64,000 bases of DNA from Atopsyche davidsoni (GCA_022113835.1 JAILWY010000011.1:1-64000), one strand, 5' to 3'. Positions 13,572 to 24,657 are shown, numbered from the stretch's first letter. The notes: generated from the sequence alone by a model not told the origin. Numbers and translations: made by a program.

Positions 13572-13671
13572 CGGATGATACACATGCTGATCTAGTAGTC
13601 AGGTTTTCTGATGCTGGTAAATGGATCATTTGGAATAGCAGCTTAAATTCTGACAGCAATATTCAGTGGCC
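13572..13671 (-). pseudogene. Exon-like block D
   Basis: 100 nt with acceptor GTTTTTCAG and donor GTGAGT. Shares GTCAGAATTT and CCAGCATCAGAAAACC with block B. Phase 0 stops at the third codon; after that the frame reads ILLSEFKLLFQMIHLPASEN. It is the block nearest the candidate 5' exons. Confidence 0.4.
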
Positions 13672-14131
13672 CTGAAAAACGATGATTACATTTTAACATT
13701 TAAGTTCACCAATGTTTTTTTTTTAATATTTTATAGGATTAATTTGATACTGTTGTGAAAATTCTAGTAACTAATTTTTATATTCTATTCCATTAAAAGA
13801 CAAACATATATTTTTTAAATATTATTGAAGACTTTGATGAAGAAATGGAACATTTTCCACTGTATGTCTTGAGCCTAGCGGTACATTTTATAGTCTTGTA
13901 AACTCAAAAAGACAATAAACTGGGAAAAAGCATGGGCCGAAAAAAGAAAGAAAAATTACTCAAGTTTTATCAATTCGCAGACTAAATGTGGAAATTAAAA
14001 GACTGGCCTTTTTCTTATATGTTATAACAATAGGAAAAAAGGGAAAAAAGAACTTGTTTTGGTTAAACCTTAGTTATGACTGATAATATGGTATATGTAG
14101 CCTTTTATAAATACATATATTATTTCCTTAC

Positions 14132-14302
14132 TTGTGCGAGATCTAGTTTCATGGGGTTGGGCTCACCGTCCTCAGGCCCTTGACCGGATCTTCCGATCGG
14201 ACTTTCTCCAATATATCTCCGAAGAGTTTCCGTGGTCCGAGTGCTGACGTCATCTTCCCGTGTACATCCTTCGCTTCCTCCTTTGATTACACGTTTGCCC
14301 AT
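14132..14302 (-). CDS. Candidate first coding exon, unknown protein
   Basis: Minus-strand ATG at 14302 (context ACCGACAATGG) opens a 57-codon frame starting MGKRVIKGGSEGCTREDDVS, then RRYIGESPIGRSGQGPEDGE, ending LDLAQ at a donor GTAAGG. An acceptor AAAAATTCAG just before 14327 gives a 25-nt 5' UTR piece. Composition is balanced and GC-richer than the surroundings. It could splice to any of the exon-like blocks D, C, B or A, each of which would stop soon after. I do not recognise the protein. It may be a short peptide, the 5' end of a damaged gene, or a noncoding transcript. Confidence 0.35.
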
Positions 14303-14419
14303 TGTCGGTACCTTATTTTCTCGCCTGAATTTTTAAAACATACACATTAAAATAAAAATAAAAACCTTTGCTTACATACATTCTGTATTACATTGCACAT
14401 CTTTAGCTTACCAGCATAC

Positions 14420-14760
14420 TGAAGAGAAATTTATACTTATCGTTATTTGTGTCAAAATTATTACATTTTCAAATATCAAACAAGGATTGCCTTGCTAAAA
14501 GCATTCACTTACATTATTCGTACGCATGATAAGAGATCATCTTCACAAGAAGGAAAAAATTACAACTGTTTGTCCGGATATTTGCATTAAAGAATTTCTT
14601 TGGACATATACACTATTTGTAGCATTTGCTGCCTATATTTAAAAGTCAATTGAATATAGTGACAATAAGAATATCATTCACAGGTCTTGATAATTTTTAT
14701 TAAACTTTGTAGAAAATTACAAAGGAAAAATATTGCATTAACTGTTGTTAGTAACAACAA
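14420..14760. repeat. Duplicated flank, copy 1
   Basis: Matches 22640-22990 in the same orientation, including TTTGCTGCCTATATTTA, TCAATTGAATAT, AGGTCTTG and GGAAAAATATTG. In both places an exon-like block lies just to the left (14132-14327 and 22289-22527), but those blocks are not alike. Confidence 0.8.
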
Positions 14761-15415
14761 ACAAACCGCAACACCGCCAAAGTCTAGCCCTCGCTAGATG
14801 CAGTGACCTCCTGGTTCGGGGAGTGGAGAATCAAAACGTACCCCTCCAAAGGCGAGGCCTTAAACTTCAAAATCCCCAATGCATAAACTTCCCCAGAGTA
14901 CCTCATCACTCTGGACAACGTCCCCATATCGTGGAAAAATGTATCAAATACCTCGGCCTTACACTAGACTGCAAACTCTCCTGGACACCGCATGGATAGA
15001 TGACTGTACAAAAAGCAAGAGCCGCTTCAGCTATACTCTCTCCACTTCTCTGCAATAAAAGCAAACTTTCTCCCTCCGACAAAATCCTCTTCCAGAAAAC
15101 CATGATCTGTCCAATCCTCACTTTCACCGGCCCCATCTGGGCCTACGTCCCGCCTGAGAGACACAAGCCTCTCCAGGTAATCCAAAAAAAAAAATTCGCA
15201 TCTGGGTATTAAATGCCCCATGATTCATCCTAAACATCCGACTCCACCGAGACTTCCAAACGATCAAAGAGGTCATCATAGACGTCGTTCACTCCTTCCA
15301 ATTTTACAACCTCGAGGACAGCTTCTTCATAATGAAGGCCAAAAGCCATTCCAGCAATCCCTGCCCTCTCTTACTTTTTATTTCGAATTTAAAATACACC
15401 TGCTTACTTTAGATA
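14745..15415 (+). pseudogene. jockey-type non-LTR reverse transcriptase, 3' fragment
   Basis: The frame includes KCIKYLGLTLDCKLSWTPH, a TAG at 14997-14999, then KARAASAILSPLLCNKSKLS, KTMICPILTFTGPIWAYVPP and LQVIQKK. A frameshift in the A-run at about 15184-15194 is followed by NIRLHRDFQTIKEVIIDVVH and SFYNLEDSFF. This is the C-terminal end of a jockey-like ORF2, where the YLG-T-LD and P-LTY-P-W motifs are typical. 5'-truncated, as usual for such elements. Confidence 0.8.
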
Positions 15416-15491
15416 CACTCCACTTATCATATTAAGTTGGATTAATGTCAATCAGAATGCGTTTTTATTTACCCATGCAGGTATTAGTATG

Positions 15492-15660
15492 TTTATGTGA
15501 TTAAGCACATTTTTTCACACATTGAAACGATTAAAGAAAACTCTCAGAAAATATCATCGTGACTTGTGTGGGATTCGAACCCACACAAGTCACGATGATA
15601 TTTTCTGAGAGTTTTCTTTAATCGTTTCAATGTGTGAAAAAATGTGCTTAATCACATAAA
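15492..15660. repeat. Perfect 81-bp foldback with tRNA T-arm-like centre
   Basis: Arms 15492-15572 and 15580-15660 are exact inverses of each other with a 7-nt centre. The centre region reads GTGGGATTCGAACCCAC, which on the minus strand has the shape of a tRNA T-arm (GTGGG, loop TTCGAAT, CCCAC) and the core of a Pol III B box. A related but decayed foldback is at 25272-25423. Left outer flank 15440-15490 matches the inverse of the right flank of the second copy (about 25441-25475). Confidence 0.95.
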
Positions 15661-16278
15661 CTCCACTTATCATTAAATTTTAAAAAAAAGAAATTAAAAA
15701 ACCTGAAATTATGCAAAACTACATAAACTGTACATTGGTACATTGTCAAAATTTTAATTTGACGAGATTATTATGGTATGGTGTGGATTATTTGCTATAA
15801 AGAACAAAAATTTACAATATAATAAGGACTTACTTCATTGCTGTCAAACAGTTTTGAAAGTAGATAGAGGTTCATGCCAGATTTTCCAAACTCACTTACT
15901 TTTTTGCCAAAATGTACCTACTGAGTGAAGGGGCACTTGTACTAAATTATTATATTTCATAACATCCGAGAACCTCCGAGCACTGCATGGATTCAATGAA
16001 TGTGTGTTAGAAAACCTTTCCTGAAATTATAGTGGCATTTCAAGCGGCACGGCTGGAATGTCACGGAACTTAAATATTGTGATATACGAGGAAATGTTAC
16101 CCGACACTTGCAACAATTATTAATTTTTATTATACTACAAAAAGTAGGTAACTTTTGAAAAACAACGATAGGAAATTTCGTGACATGGTCATTTTGCGTA
16201 ATAATAGGTCAGAGATATACGCACTTCTAAAAATTGGTACTTAACACACACTCGAGGTTAATACGAGGCAATACTTAC

Positions 16279-16370
16279 TTCTCGCCCTCCTGTTCCGAGC
16301 CCACCTTAGCGCTCCGCTCCCGCGCCCTGTCTGTGTAGTCAGTGGCGTCATTGCACGGTCGGATTTAATC
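16279..16370 (-). other. Candidate 5' UTR exon and GC-rich promoter
   Basis: A GC-rich stretch on the minus strand ends GGGCGAGAA|GTAAGTATTG, a strong donor. GC-rich, CpG-containing sequence continues to about 16660. Its next acceptor downstream would be the exon at 14327-14132. The 5' limit given is arbitrary. Confidence 0.35.
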
Positions 16371-16670
16371 GCATTAGATTTAGACACATTTAAAATATAT
16401 TTAAACTTGGCAAAAACTTGTAATCACATTTATCTCTGCCGATCTAATTCATCGGTCCACTGATGGTAAAGCAGTGTAGACGATAATCTGTTCAAATCTC
16501 ACACGACCGTCCAGTGCGACGAGATAATCGGAACTGACGCCGGTCACTTCAATGGGAAGCGGGAGTCTTGGCAGGAGGCGGGGAAATCTTCACTGGAAGC
16601 GGCGGGGAAGTCTCGGCCGCTACTGACTGCTCGGACGCAGTGCTTTCTTTGTCGATAAACATTGTGCGGA

Positions 16671-18560
16671 TGGACGTGCTTTCGCGATTTCATTGAAATT
16701 GTCATAATTTGATTTTTAAATCGGGGAGAAATGTTTTATGCGTTGGGGTTGTGTGCTCAGAATAACTTGACAGAAGTTTATTGGTAACTTACTTTGATTC
16801 ACTACCTACTGTCAGAATAAAAGCGTTAATTTTTTTATTCACAGTTTCTACATTACGATCGATCAAGTCATTTTGGAATTGTAAATGATTTTGTCTTTCG
16901 AGACGGCGGCTAATAAAGGAGACGCCTTTTTTTGTTTTTGTGAGTAGGGATGATTAATTTTTTTAAATTCAAATTTCAGTGGAAATAACAAATCGAAAGG
17001 ACTGTGGCACGTTTGGAATCTGCCGGTATAACTTCTTTTTATTTTTTCTAAATATACCTTTTTGAGGATCTCGTGTTCGGGGTAGCCATTTTACAGGAGA
17101 TAATTTTTGCATTAGGTTGAATAATAGCTGGATTCAATATTTGCATCGACTGTAGAGAAACCTGAACGTAGTAAGAAAGCATTTAATAAATTTAACATGT
17201 CACTCAGGTGAATAATTCAAGTTTTTTTCAAATCTGAGAATCGTGGGTAACATATCGAATGAACAGAATCGGATATATGATAGTTCTTTCTTGCCTTGCC
17301 GTGGGGTTTTCCTTAGTAAATATCAGCATTGCAGGTGGGAAGACTCATTTTATAAACTCAACTCTTTTTGGTACTCTGATTTTCTGACAATTCATCTATC
17401 AGCTATTTGAGGATTGGTGAGAAAATATGAGTCAGAAGTAAATAAATCTGAAGATGATCTGGCGTTCGATAGTTATAGTTGCTCCTATAACAAGCATTAG
17501 ACTGCGGTATCTGGATGATAAGTCAGAGAGAATTTTGATGAGAAGCAGCTAAAGTATATACCTGTCTGAAGGGTTCGGGAAAATGAGGACTAACTAATCT
17601 AATGGGTAATATAAACAATAGATTCAATATAAAAGTTGTTTAATTTTTAATACATCACCCAAGGTTATACACATTCTCCTCCTGCAGCAGAAATAATTTT
17701 ATTTAAATTATAAATAGATACACGTTGATTTAACTTAATAGTAAATTATTACAGACTTGAGACTAGTAAATACGTCCTAGCTGAGAATAACGACAATTTC
17801 AAATAATCATTCCATACGCTGCACCTCGGACAGTGCCTTGAGCGTGTCATCTTTAAAAATGTTGTAAAAATCTAAAACACAATGCAGATCCAATGTCACA
17901 CAGAACAAAAATATACTGATATTTTATCTGAATTATATATTTTTAATTGAAAACCGAGATTCATTTTGAAGAGCTTTGTGTACTTTTTAGTTAAATTTTA
18001 TCGATTCTAGTATGGAAAGTAATATAAGCCTCATAAACAATGTCATGATTAAACTTACTCCTATATAATGGGTAAGTGAATTGGTAAAGGTCAATATAGG
18101 AATCTTAGAATTAATTAAGCCTGATACAACTATTATGAAAAGCGAATATTCTCTAAGTAATCAATGCTTCGTGTATTTTCTACAAAATATTGCTATGTAG
18201 GATTGATTTACACATTTTAAAAATAGTAAAAAAAAATTTTTTTTTAAAGCAGCAGGGCTACATAGCAGAGCTACCTACCTATAATCACAAGAAGAAGAGT
18301 GCCATGAGATTATTACGCTATAATATCATTTGTAGAAATAGATCTGTCAACATATTGTATTAAAATCATTAATAACTATTTAATTAGATTTATAGATTAT
18401 ATTTTTCTTAAATTAATAAAAAATAACATTATCAAAAAAACACCATCTACAATATAAATTCTTCATACTTATTATTGATTTATCATACAGTTAGGTTATT
18501 ATTAGCAAGTGAAAAACATTTATAATAAAATAAAAAATTCCATAATTATCAAATATTTTA
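16671..18560. other. No gene seen
   Basis: AT-rich sequence with no open frame, element end or duplicated block that I could support. Confidence 0.5.
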
Positions 18561-18564
18561 ACTA

Positions 18565-19849
18565 CCAGGTGTACTTGTAATTAATTTCCGGTTTTTTTGT
18601 AAATAAAACACAATATTGCAAGAGAAGTGTTAAAGATATTTTATTCGAAATATTTTCCATCGTTTTCTATACATTTTCCCCACCTTTCCGGTAATTTGTG
18701 GATACCACGCCAATAGAATTGACTGTCTTTGGTGGTGAACCACTCGGTGAGCCAATTTCGCAAATTTTCATAAGAATCGAAGCGCTGCTCAGAAAGTGCG
18801 TGGCCCAGCGAAGCAAAGAGGTAGTAGTCCGACGGAGCCAGGTCTGGTGAGTAAGCCGCATGATCAAGCATTTCCCACTGGAGTTGTTCCAGCGTGTCGC
18901 GAACGCGTTTTGACTTATGCGATGGTGCATTGTCATGGAGCAAAATCACCTGCTTCTGTCTTTCTTTATATTCTGGTCGGTTTTCCGCAGTCGCTCGGCT
19001 CAAATCTTTGATTTGTTGTTCGTAACGAACGGCGTTCACAGTTTCACCAGGTTTCAGCAGTTCAAAGTAGATAACACCGGTCTGGTCCCACCACACACAC
19101 AGCATGGCCTTGCGACCGAAACGATTTGGCCGTGCCGTCGATGTCGATGCTTCACCTGGACTCACCCACGATTTTTTGCGGTTAGGGTTCTCTAAAAAGA
19201 TCCATTTTTCATCGCCAGTAACAATACGATGCAGAAAAGACTTTCTTTTGTATCGTTGAAGCAGCATTTCACATGTCACTTTTCGATTTTCCATTTGTCT
19301 CTCGGCCAGTTCATGCGGCACCCACTTTCCGCACTTCTGAATTTTCCCCATGGCTCGCAGACGTTTGGAGATTGCTTGTTGTTGAACTCCCAGCGCTTCT
19401 GCAAGCTGTCGTTACGTTTGCGTATCGTCTTCATCCAATAACGCTTGCAATTCGACGTCATCAAACGATTTTCGCTTGCCGGAGCGTGCGACGTCGTTCA
19501 GGTCAAAATCTCCATTTCTGAATTGTCGAAACCACGTTTCACATGTTCGAAGTGTTAAAGCATGGTTGCCATAAACTTCCACAAGCGCACGGTGGCTCTC
19601 GGACACTTTTTTCCCTTGATTAAACATGAAAAGCAATGCATGGCGCATATGTTCAAAATTCGGTACGAATGCAGACATCTTTGACACGCAATAAAAACTT
19701 TCTAAAAGAACTTTTTAGGAAAACGTCAACGCCGTTTAGACACTCGATAACTACTTAACAAAATGACATATAAGTGCTACCAACAGCAAAGCAAAATACA
19801 GAACGCTATCTATCGAAAAAAACCGGAAATTAATTAGGAGTACACCTGG
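18565..19849 (-). mobile_element. Mos1-like mariner, 1285 bp, nearly intact
   Basis: TA target duplication (18563-18564, 19850-19851). Terminal inverted repeats of about 34 bp, CCAGGTGTACTTGTAATTAA and on, differ at only two positions. The transposase is on the minus strand with one stop codon. Sequence motifs place it in the mauritiana subfamily of Mos1. High end identity suggests a young insertion. Confidence 0.95.
18641..19687 (-). pseudogene. mariner transposase with a single premature stop
   Basis: One 349-codon frame from ATG at 19687 to TGA-type end at 18641, interrupted only by TAA at 19414-19412 (codon 92, right after EDDTQT). N-terminal helix-turn-helix: FVPNFEHMRHALLFMFNQG and WFRQFRNGDFDLND. 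Interdomain WVPHEL. Catalytic acids of the D,D34D triad are all present: TGDEKWIF, LLHDNAPSHK and YSPDLAPSDYYLF. Length equals that of active mariners (about 345). Only one substitution separates it from a full frame, so it is recent, but this copy should not make full-length enzyme. Confidence 0.93.
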
Positions 19850-20109
19850 TATTAACAAAAAACCCTGTCAAAACTTTGAAAATAAATCAAAAATATCATC
19901 ACTCTGACGATACATATTTGATTAACAAAATAAACGAGTTCATAATTTATAAAACCATACTGAGAAATTACAACTTTGTATATAGAGAAACGATACAGTT
20001 TAAATACTAAAATGATTTTCGTTAAAACAAGAAAATATTACATTATTTTTTTTTTTTTAACAAATTACAAAGCCTCTGTGTATACTCACATTAGTCAAAC
20101 ATTAAAAAG

Positions 20110-21060
20110 TCAATAAATTTGAGAGCCTGTAGGGGAGACCCGAGGGGTCCTCGTCAATCTGACGCTCCCTTCCGGAATGTGCTGGCGCCGTCGTTGCACA
20201 CGACGAGGCCTAGTCTGTCCGCCATATCAGCGAGTGCTGCTTCTCTCTTGGTCGTCGTCCGCGCTCACCATTCGGCGGCCCTGGCGTTGAAGTCGCCGGC
20301 GAGGAGAACCTCGTCTGTGTTCACCCTGATGTCTTCCTCGAGCGTGGCGAGGTACGCTTCGTATACTGCAAACGCCACGTTTGGCAAAACGTAGCAAGAG
20401 TACTCGCGTATGCCTCCGACCCGAATCCGGGTGAAGCCGTGCCCTATGGTGCCGATCTCTTTAATGGGGGTGTTGCCGGCTATGGCCACTTCCACCACCC
20501 CTGTCACGTCGGCCGTCCATGTGGCGCTTGCCGGAGTGAGGTGCTGCTTGGAGGTGATCAAAACGTCCGAATCCAACTCCCGCGTTTTCTGCTCTAGCAG
20601 CGCCTGCGCCGCCCTTCAGTGGTTGAGGTTAATCTGCAGGATGCGCAGTGACATTGGTGTGCTTACAGTAGGCATTCAGGTACCTCCCGTATGCCTCGCA
20701 CTGTCTGCTCCCTTGGGCGTGCTCACTTTTTTTTCCTTGTGTGGCGCGCGTCTGGCACTTCGGCACTCTTTGGCCTTATGTCCAAGCCGGCCACAGGCGA
20801 AGCGGTGCTTGCTTTTGTCCTGGCCTCTGCATTGGTGCGCCGCGTGGCCGTAGCCGAGGCACCTGAAACATCTAGGGATGGTCGGGTGCTATCGCACCCA
20901 GCAACTCACCCATTCAACTAGGATGATCTTTGCAGCGTCAATGGGGACGTCAGCTGGGCCTGTCCTAGTGCCGTTTCATGCCGGGAGGAACTTCACGGCT
21001 CTGAACATGTCCTGCGTGCATGTCGCTTGAGTCACTAACTCAGTGGCCGGCTCTTCTTTG
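20110..21060 (-). pseudogene. R1-clade non-LTR retrotransposon fragment (ORF1 end and endonuclease start)
   Basis: From high to low coordinates on the minus strand: the end of a gag-like ORF1 (IPRCFRCLGYGHAAHQCRGQ, then FACGRLGHKAKECRSA, two zinc knuckles, the second lacking one Cys), then the start of ORF2 (LRILQINLNH...RAAQALLEQK, LDSDVLITSKQHL) and an endonuclease domain (YSCYVLPNVAFAVYEAYLAT, EVLLAGDFNARAAEW, MADRLGLVVCNDGASTFRKG). Frame changes and stops are present. The layout fits R1-like elements, which usually sit in rDNA, but no rDNA is seen here; a telomeric or dispersed R1 relative is likely. Confidence 0.85.
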
Positions 21061-22288
21061 CTCGTTGACTCATCGAGTAGGTCGTTGAGTGGTTCAATAT
21101 GACTGACAATTGTGTAACTGAACTCGTATAAACAAGGATTTATTATGTTAATACTGAGAAAATACAGAGATTGAAATCCTCGTTGAGAATCTATAATCTA
21201 AAAAATCTGTTTAAAAAGACTTGATCACTATTGTAATCTGATGGTTGTAAATTCAAGACATCAAATGAGTGACCCGCGCTGAATTTGGATAGTAGAAAAA
21301 TAATTTTTAATTATTACTTTCTTGGCCTATAGACTTTTTCAAAGGTGAACTATGCGCTATGGGTTGTCAGATCTTGGCACATATAGCTAACTATAACTAA
21401 TATAGTATTTTAAAAATATACCCACTATTATAAGGCAGCTTAAATTTGCTTTTGATTGTTGTCTTTCGAGTTAGAGCTGCAGGTCAGCGGCACATCAGGG
21501 GTAAGACTGGATAGCTTGTTTGGACCAGGCTATTTTGGCATTGAATCTCTTGTAGGCAAATCTTGTAGACAGTCGATGTCGCCTTATAATGTCTGGAATG
21601 GAAATGTAAAACCTCTTTTACACAGGAATATTATGTAAAAATAAATATTAATAATCTATGTAAAGATGATCCGCATTTTTAATACAAAATTCAGATTCAT
21701 AAATTTGACAAATGCAATCTGATAATAATTCAAAGTCCTGTCTTTAAGTATTGTTTGATGCACTCTGTGTGGAAAGCTTCGACTTGTGAAGTATTTCTAA
21801 AGCTCTGTTTTTTATTATACCTACTGTAAGTGTTGAAAAGATAAAATAGCGGGAGTCATTTCCAGACACTCGAGTAATAACATATTTTTTCAATATATCT
21901 AGGGATAAAACATTTTTAAGACCTAAATATTTAGAGTACACACCTTCTCCGTCTCTCAGTGCAAGGAGTCCGTAGTCCTAAGGGTTGGTAATTCTAGCGC
22001 GATGGGCAAGAGCCCTGCACAGGTCCCTAGCATGCGCCCCCGGTCTCCACGGTAAAGACACGCAGCACAAAACACCGGCCATCTCATCGGGAACCAGCAC
22101 TGAATCAGTCATCTTTATTCAAATATGTAACGGTATAATAACTCCACTGTTACTTTACTTAAATTCAAAATAAGATGTGTAAAATAAGATTTTTACTGTC
22201 AATCATCATGACTCATGGATCCGATACCCAATGTTTACAACATAAAGAATATAATATTGTAACTATTCAATATAATCACATCACTCAC
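21061..22288. other. No gene recognised
   Basis: A GC-richer stretch at about 21960-22100 stands out from AT-rich sequence but no frame in it was recognised. Confidence 0.5.
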
Positions 22289-22527
22289 ATCTAAATTTTT
22301 ATCCTGTTCAGACGCAGCCAGCTGCTTCAGCACAGCTACAGCTCCAAAGATAGTAGTGAGGTAGTAGCCCCCCTCACCGGGCGGGGGGGAGCAAGCCGGC
22401 CTTGAGGTCGGCCTCCAATTTGGCACCGCCCCACCCCAAGTCGGGCCTGCATGAGGACCGGCACCGGCAGAAAGTCGTCTGCTCCCAATGGACCGCCGCT
22501 ATTAGACCCGCTGCCACCTGATTTCAT
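22289..22527 (-). pseudogene. VPS9-domain exon relic, RIN/sprint-like
   Basis: Exon-like block between an acceptor (TTTGTATTTTAG before 22527) and a donor (GTGAGT from 22288). One frame starts SGGSGSNSGGPLGADDFLPV; another gives KLEADLKAGLLPP; a third gives GEGGYYLTTIFGAVAVLKQL then AASEQDKNLD. GADDFLPV and GEGGYYLTT are hallmarks of the VPS9 Rab5-exchange domain as found in Ras/Rab interactors (RIN, Drosophila sprint). Two frameshifts in G/C runs break it, so it is a relic or has sequencing errors in homopolymers. No neighbouring RIN exon was found. Confidence 0.7.
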
Positions 22528-22609
22528 CTAAAATACAAATGTTATTTTAAAGAGTGGTCGAAAATACTTTATCTCTCTGCATTCTCTGTAGCTGGAGACA
22601 CCCGAGTTT

Positions 22610-22636
22610 TATATATATATATATATATATATATAG
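22610..22636. repeat. (TA)n microsatellite
   Basis: About 13 TA dinucleotides immediately left of the duplicated flank at 22640. Confidence 0.9.
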
Positions 22637-22639
22637 TTT

Positions 22640-22990
22640 ATCTTTCATTATTTCTGTCAACATTATTAAATTTTCAAATATCTAAGCATTTTCTTGTTAA
22701 AAACTCTTCACTTACATTATACGTACGGTAGTGAATTAACATTTGATAAGAAATTATCTTAACTGGAGAGAGAAAATTACAACTGTTTGCCTGGATAATT
22801 ACAATAACATTGAATGTTTGGTTGTTCTATTTCAAAATGAAGTATGGTGAGGCATTTGCTGCCTATATTTACCGGTCAATTGAATATTGTGACAGTAAGA
22901 ACCTTATTCTAAGGTCTTGGTAATTTTTATTTAACTTTTGTTAAAAATTACCAAGGAAAAATATTGTGTTGACTGTTGTATATTGGAATA
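22640..22990. repeat. Duplicated flank, copy 2
   Basis: Second copy of 14420-14760. The 8.2 kb spacing could mark an old large duplication or two copies of an unrecognised interspersed repeat. Confidence 0.8.
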
Positions 22991-23379
22991 TTTAATTCTG
23001 TCATTAGACATTTTTCCATCAATATTCGATTTACAATCTGTAAATACCTAACAAATTTCAAGAAAATATCTTGCGACTTACTATCTTCCGACTTACTTGC
23101 AACAACATATTTATAATGGATTTATTACGAGTTAATATAATAAATATATAATTCCAATGACTTTTTTATTGTCGAGCATTTATAGTTATGATTGTTTTCT
23201 TACAAATTTCGTATCATCGGCTCTTTGACAGGATCCTATCCAGGATCGTTAGGAGGTTAGGATCCAGGTCGATTCCATTTGAACAAGTCGAAGAAAAATA
23301 ATTCAGTCGTAAGCTTGACGTCGAAATCTGTAAAACAAGGATATTAAATGTCGAGAAAAACTTGCAACATCGAGTGACA

Positions 23380-23477
23380 TTGTCGTACTTGCTCAGACAG
23401 GAGACTCGACGGGGAGACCGCGACAGTCACGGGAAGCTGCTCCGGGCCGGGGAAGCAGGACACCGAGCAGTTGTGAG
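23380..23477 (+). other. Candidate 5' exon, GC-rich, plus strand
   Basis: GC-rich segment ending CAGTTGTGAG|GTAAGCC, a good donor. It precedes the TFIP11-like exon blocks on the same strand and could be their 5' UTR exon. No start codon assigned; the left limit is approximate. Confidence 0.3.
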
Positions 23478-24392
23478 GTAAGCCGTTTTCACCATCTTTA
23501 CATTTGAATGTTTAAATGCATGGCTCGAAACATCGGGTACAAAAGAAACAAAAAGCCTTTGTTAAAAAAAAAGAAAACAGATTTACTTGCACACAAAGCG
23601 AGTGACGGTCACTAATTTGATTTCCTAGAAATTTCTTTACTTGACACATACGCGCGAGAACTACCATTGCTGCCAATGACAAAATAATTGGTGTTGTCAT
23701 TGCTACCAATGACAACAAATCAACAGGTTGACCCGAGAAAGCAACAGCGTAAAATATTTCAACAGACCTGTGGGAAATGACACAATTCAGTATTTTTCGA
23801 ACATCTACTATAATAATATCCATTGTGTGTGTGTGTGTATGTTTAATTGTTTGGTTCCCTTTAGAATATTGTAAAAGATACAACGCTGATTTTTTGCACG
23901 TAACTTCTTTTTTCACACAATTTGATTTTATATGTTCTAAGTACAAATAAAGTGTTTAAAAATTTTTCTTCAAATAATCATTTGAATCTACAACCAACCA
24001 CAGGAAGTGTGTTTTGTTTGTAACATATTTATGAACTTGTACTTATATATGAAAATCAACTATTTAGATTCAATAGAGCTATCAATATATATAAATGTCA
24101 CTCTTTAATCTGATCAATTTCCCGCGCACTTCACTTTTACGATAGAAATTCAATTTTATCATTTGACATATGCGAGTCTTCATTCTGTAAAGTCGATCAA
24201 ATTAACGCCTGACGCCATCTGTTAATTATTGTTTTAACTTGCTTTAAAAAGTGACAAATTTGACAAACAGCCCAGAGAAGGAGTCTGTACATATTTACCT
24301 TTTTATAAATTATATACAATAGATATTTCAAGGCCTCAATATATGTCTTAACTGTCAAATATCACTGACAGAAGCTGCACACTGCGCAGATC

Positions 24393-24536
24393 CTGCAGGA
24401 CATCTTCAGTTTAGGCAGTGCTGGATGCGACAGAACCACTGTCTGCTGCAAAGCCGGTCACCGCCGCTCTCTGCACAGGCCCTGCGGGGCATCTTCTGGG
24501 AGTCCTGGCTGGAAGCTGTGTGAAGCGAGCCGCCGG
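24393..24536 (+). pseudogene. TFIP11/sip1-like exon copy, damaged
   Basis: Reads LSAQALRGIFWESWLEAV then a stop produced by a small deletion, ending at donor GTAAGT. Parallel copies lie at 26190-26275 (LTAQALQDVFWEAWLEDVTG) and 26700-26785. The W-x2-W-(L/M) pattern followed, in the next exon, by W-E-S-R matches the TFIP11/septin-interacting protein 1 family, a splicing-disassembly factor with a GCFC domain. The left limit is uncertain. Confidence 0.5.
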
Positions 24537-24657
24537 GTAAGTACTTTATTAACAATTTTTCCACTTACGCGATGTGAGAAAACTGAAATGAAAGGTCGTA
24601 AAAATGTTATGAAGACTGATAATACAAAATCAGTATCCAATATTGAATGTGTTTCAG

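Noticed and set aside
15563..15590. A tRNA gene at the foldback centre
   Set aside because: Only the T-arm-like hairpin is present; no acceptor, D or anticodon arms fit on either side.
18641..19687. Reading the mariner as two separate genes
   Set aside because: Both parts share one frame and are separated only by a single TAA; motifs continue across it.
20119..20853. Plus-strand open frames opposite the R1-type fragment
   Set aside because: Shadows of the minus-strand ORF1/endonuclease sequence, which carries the recognisable motifs.
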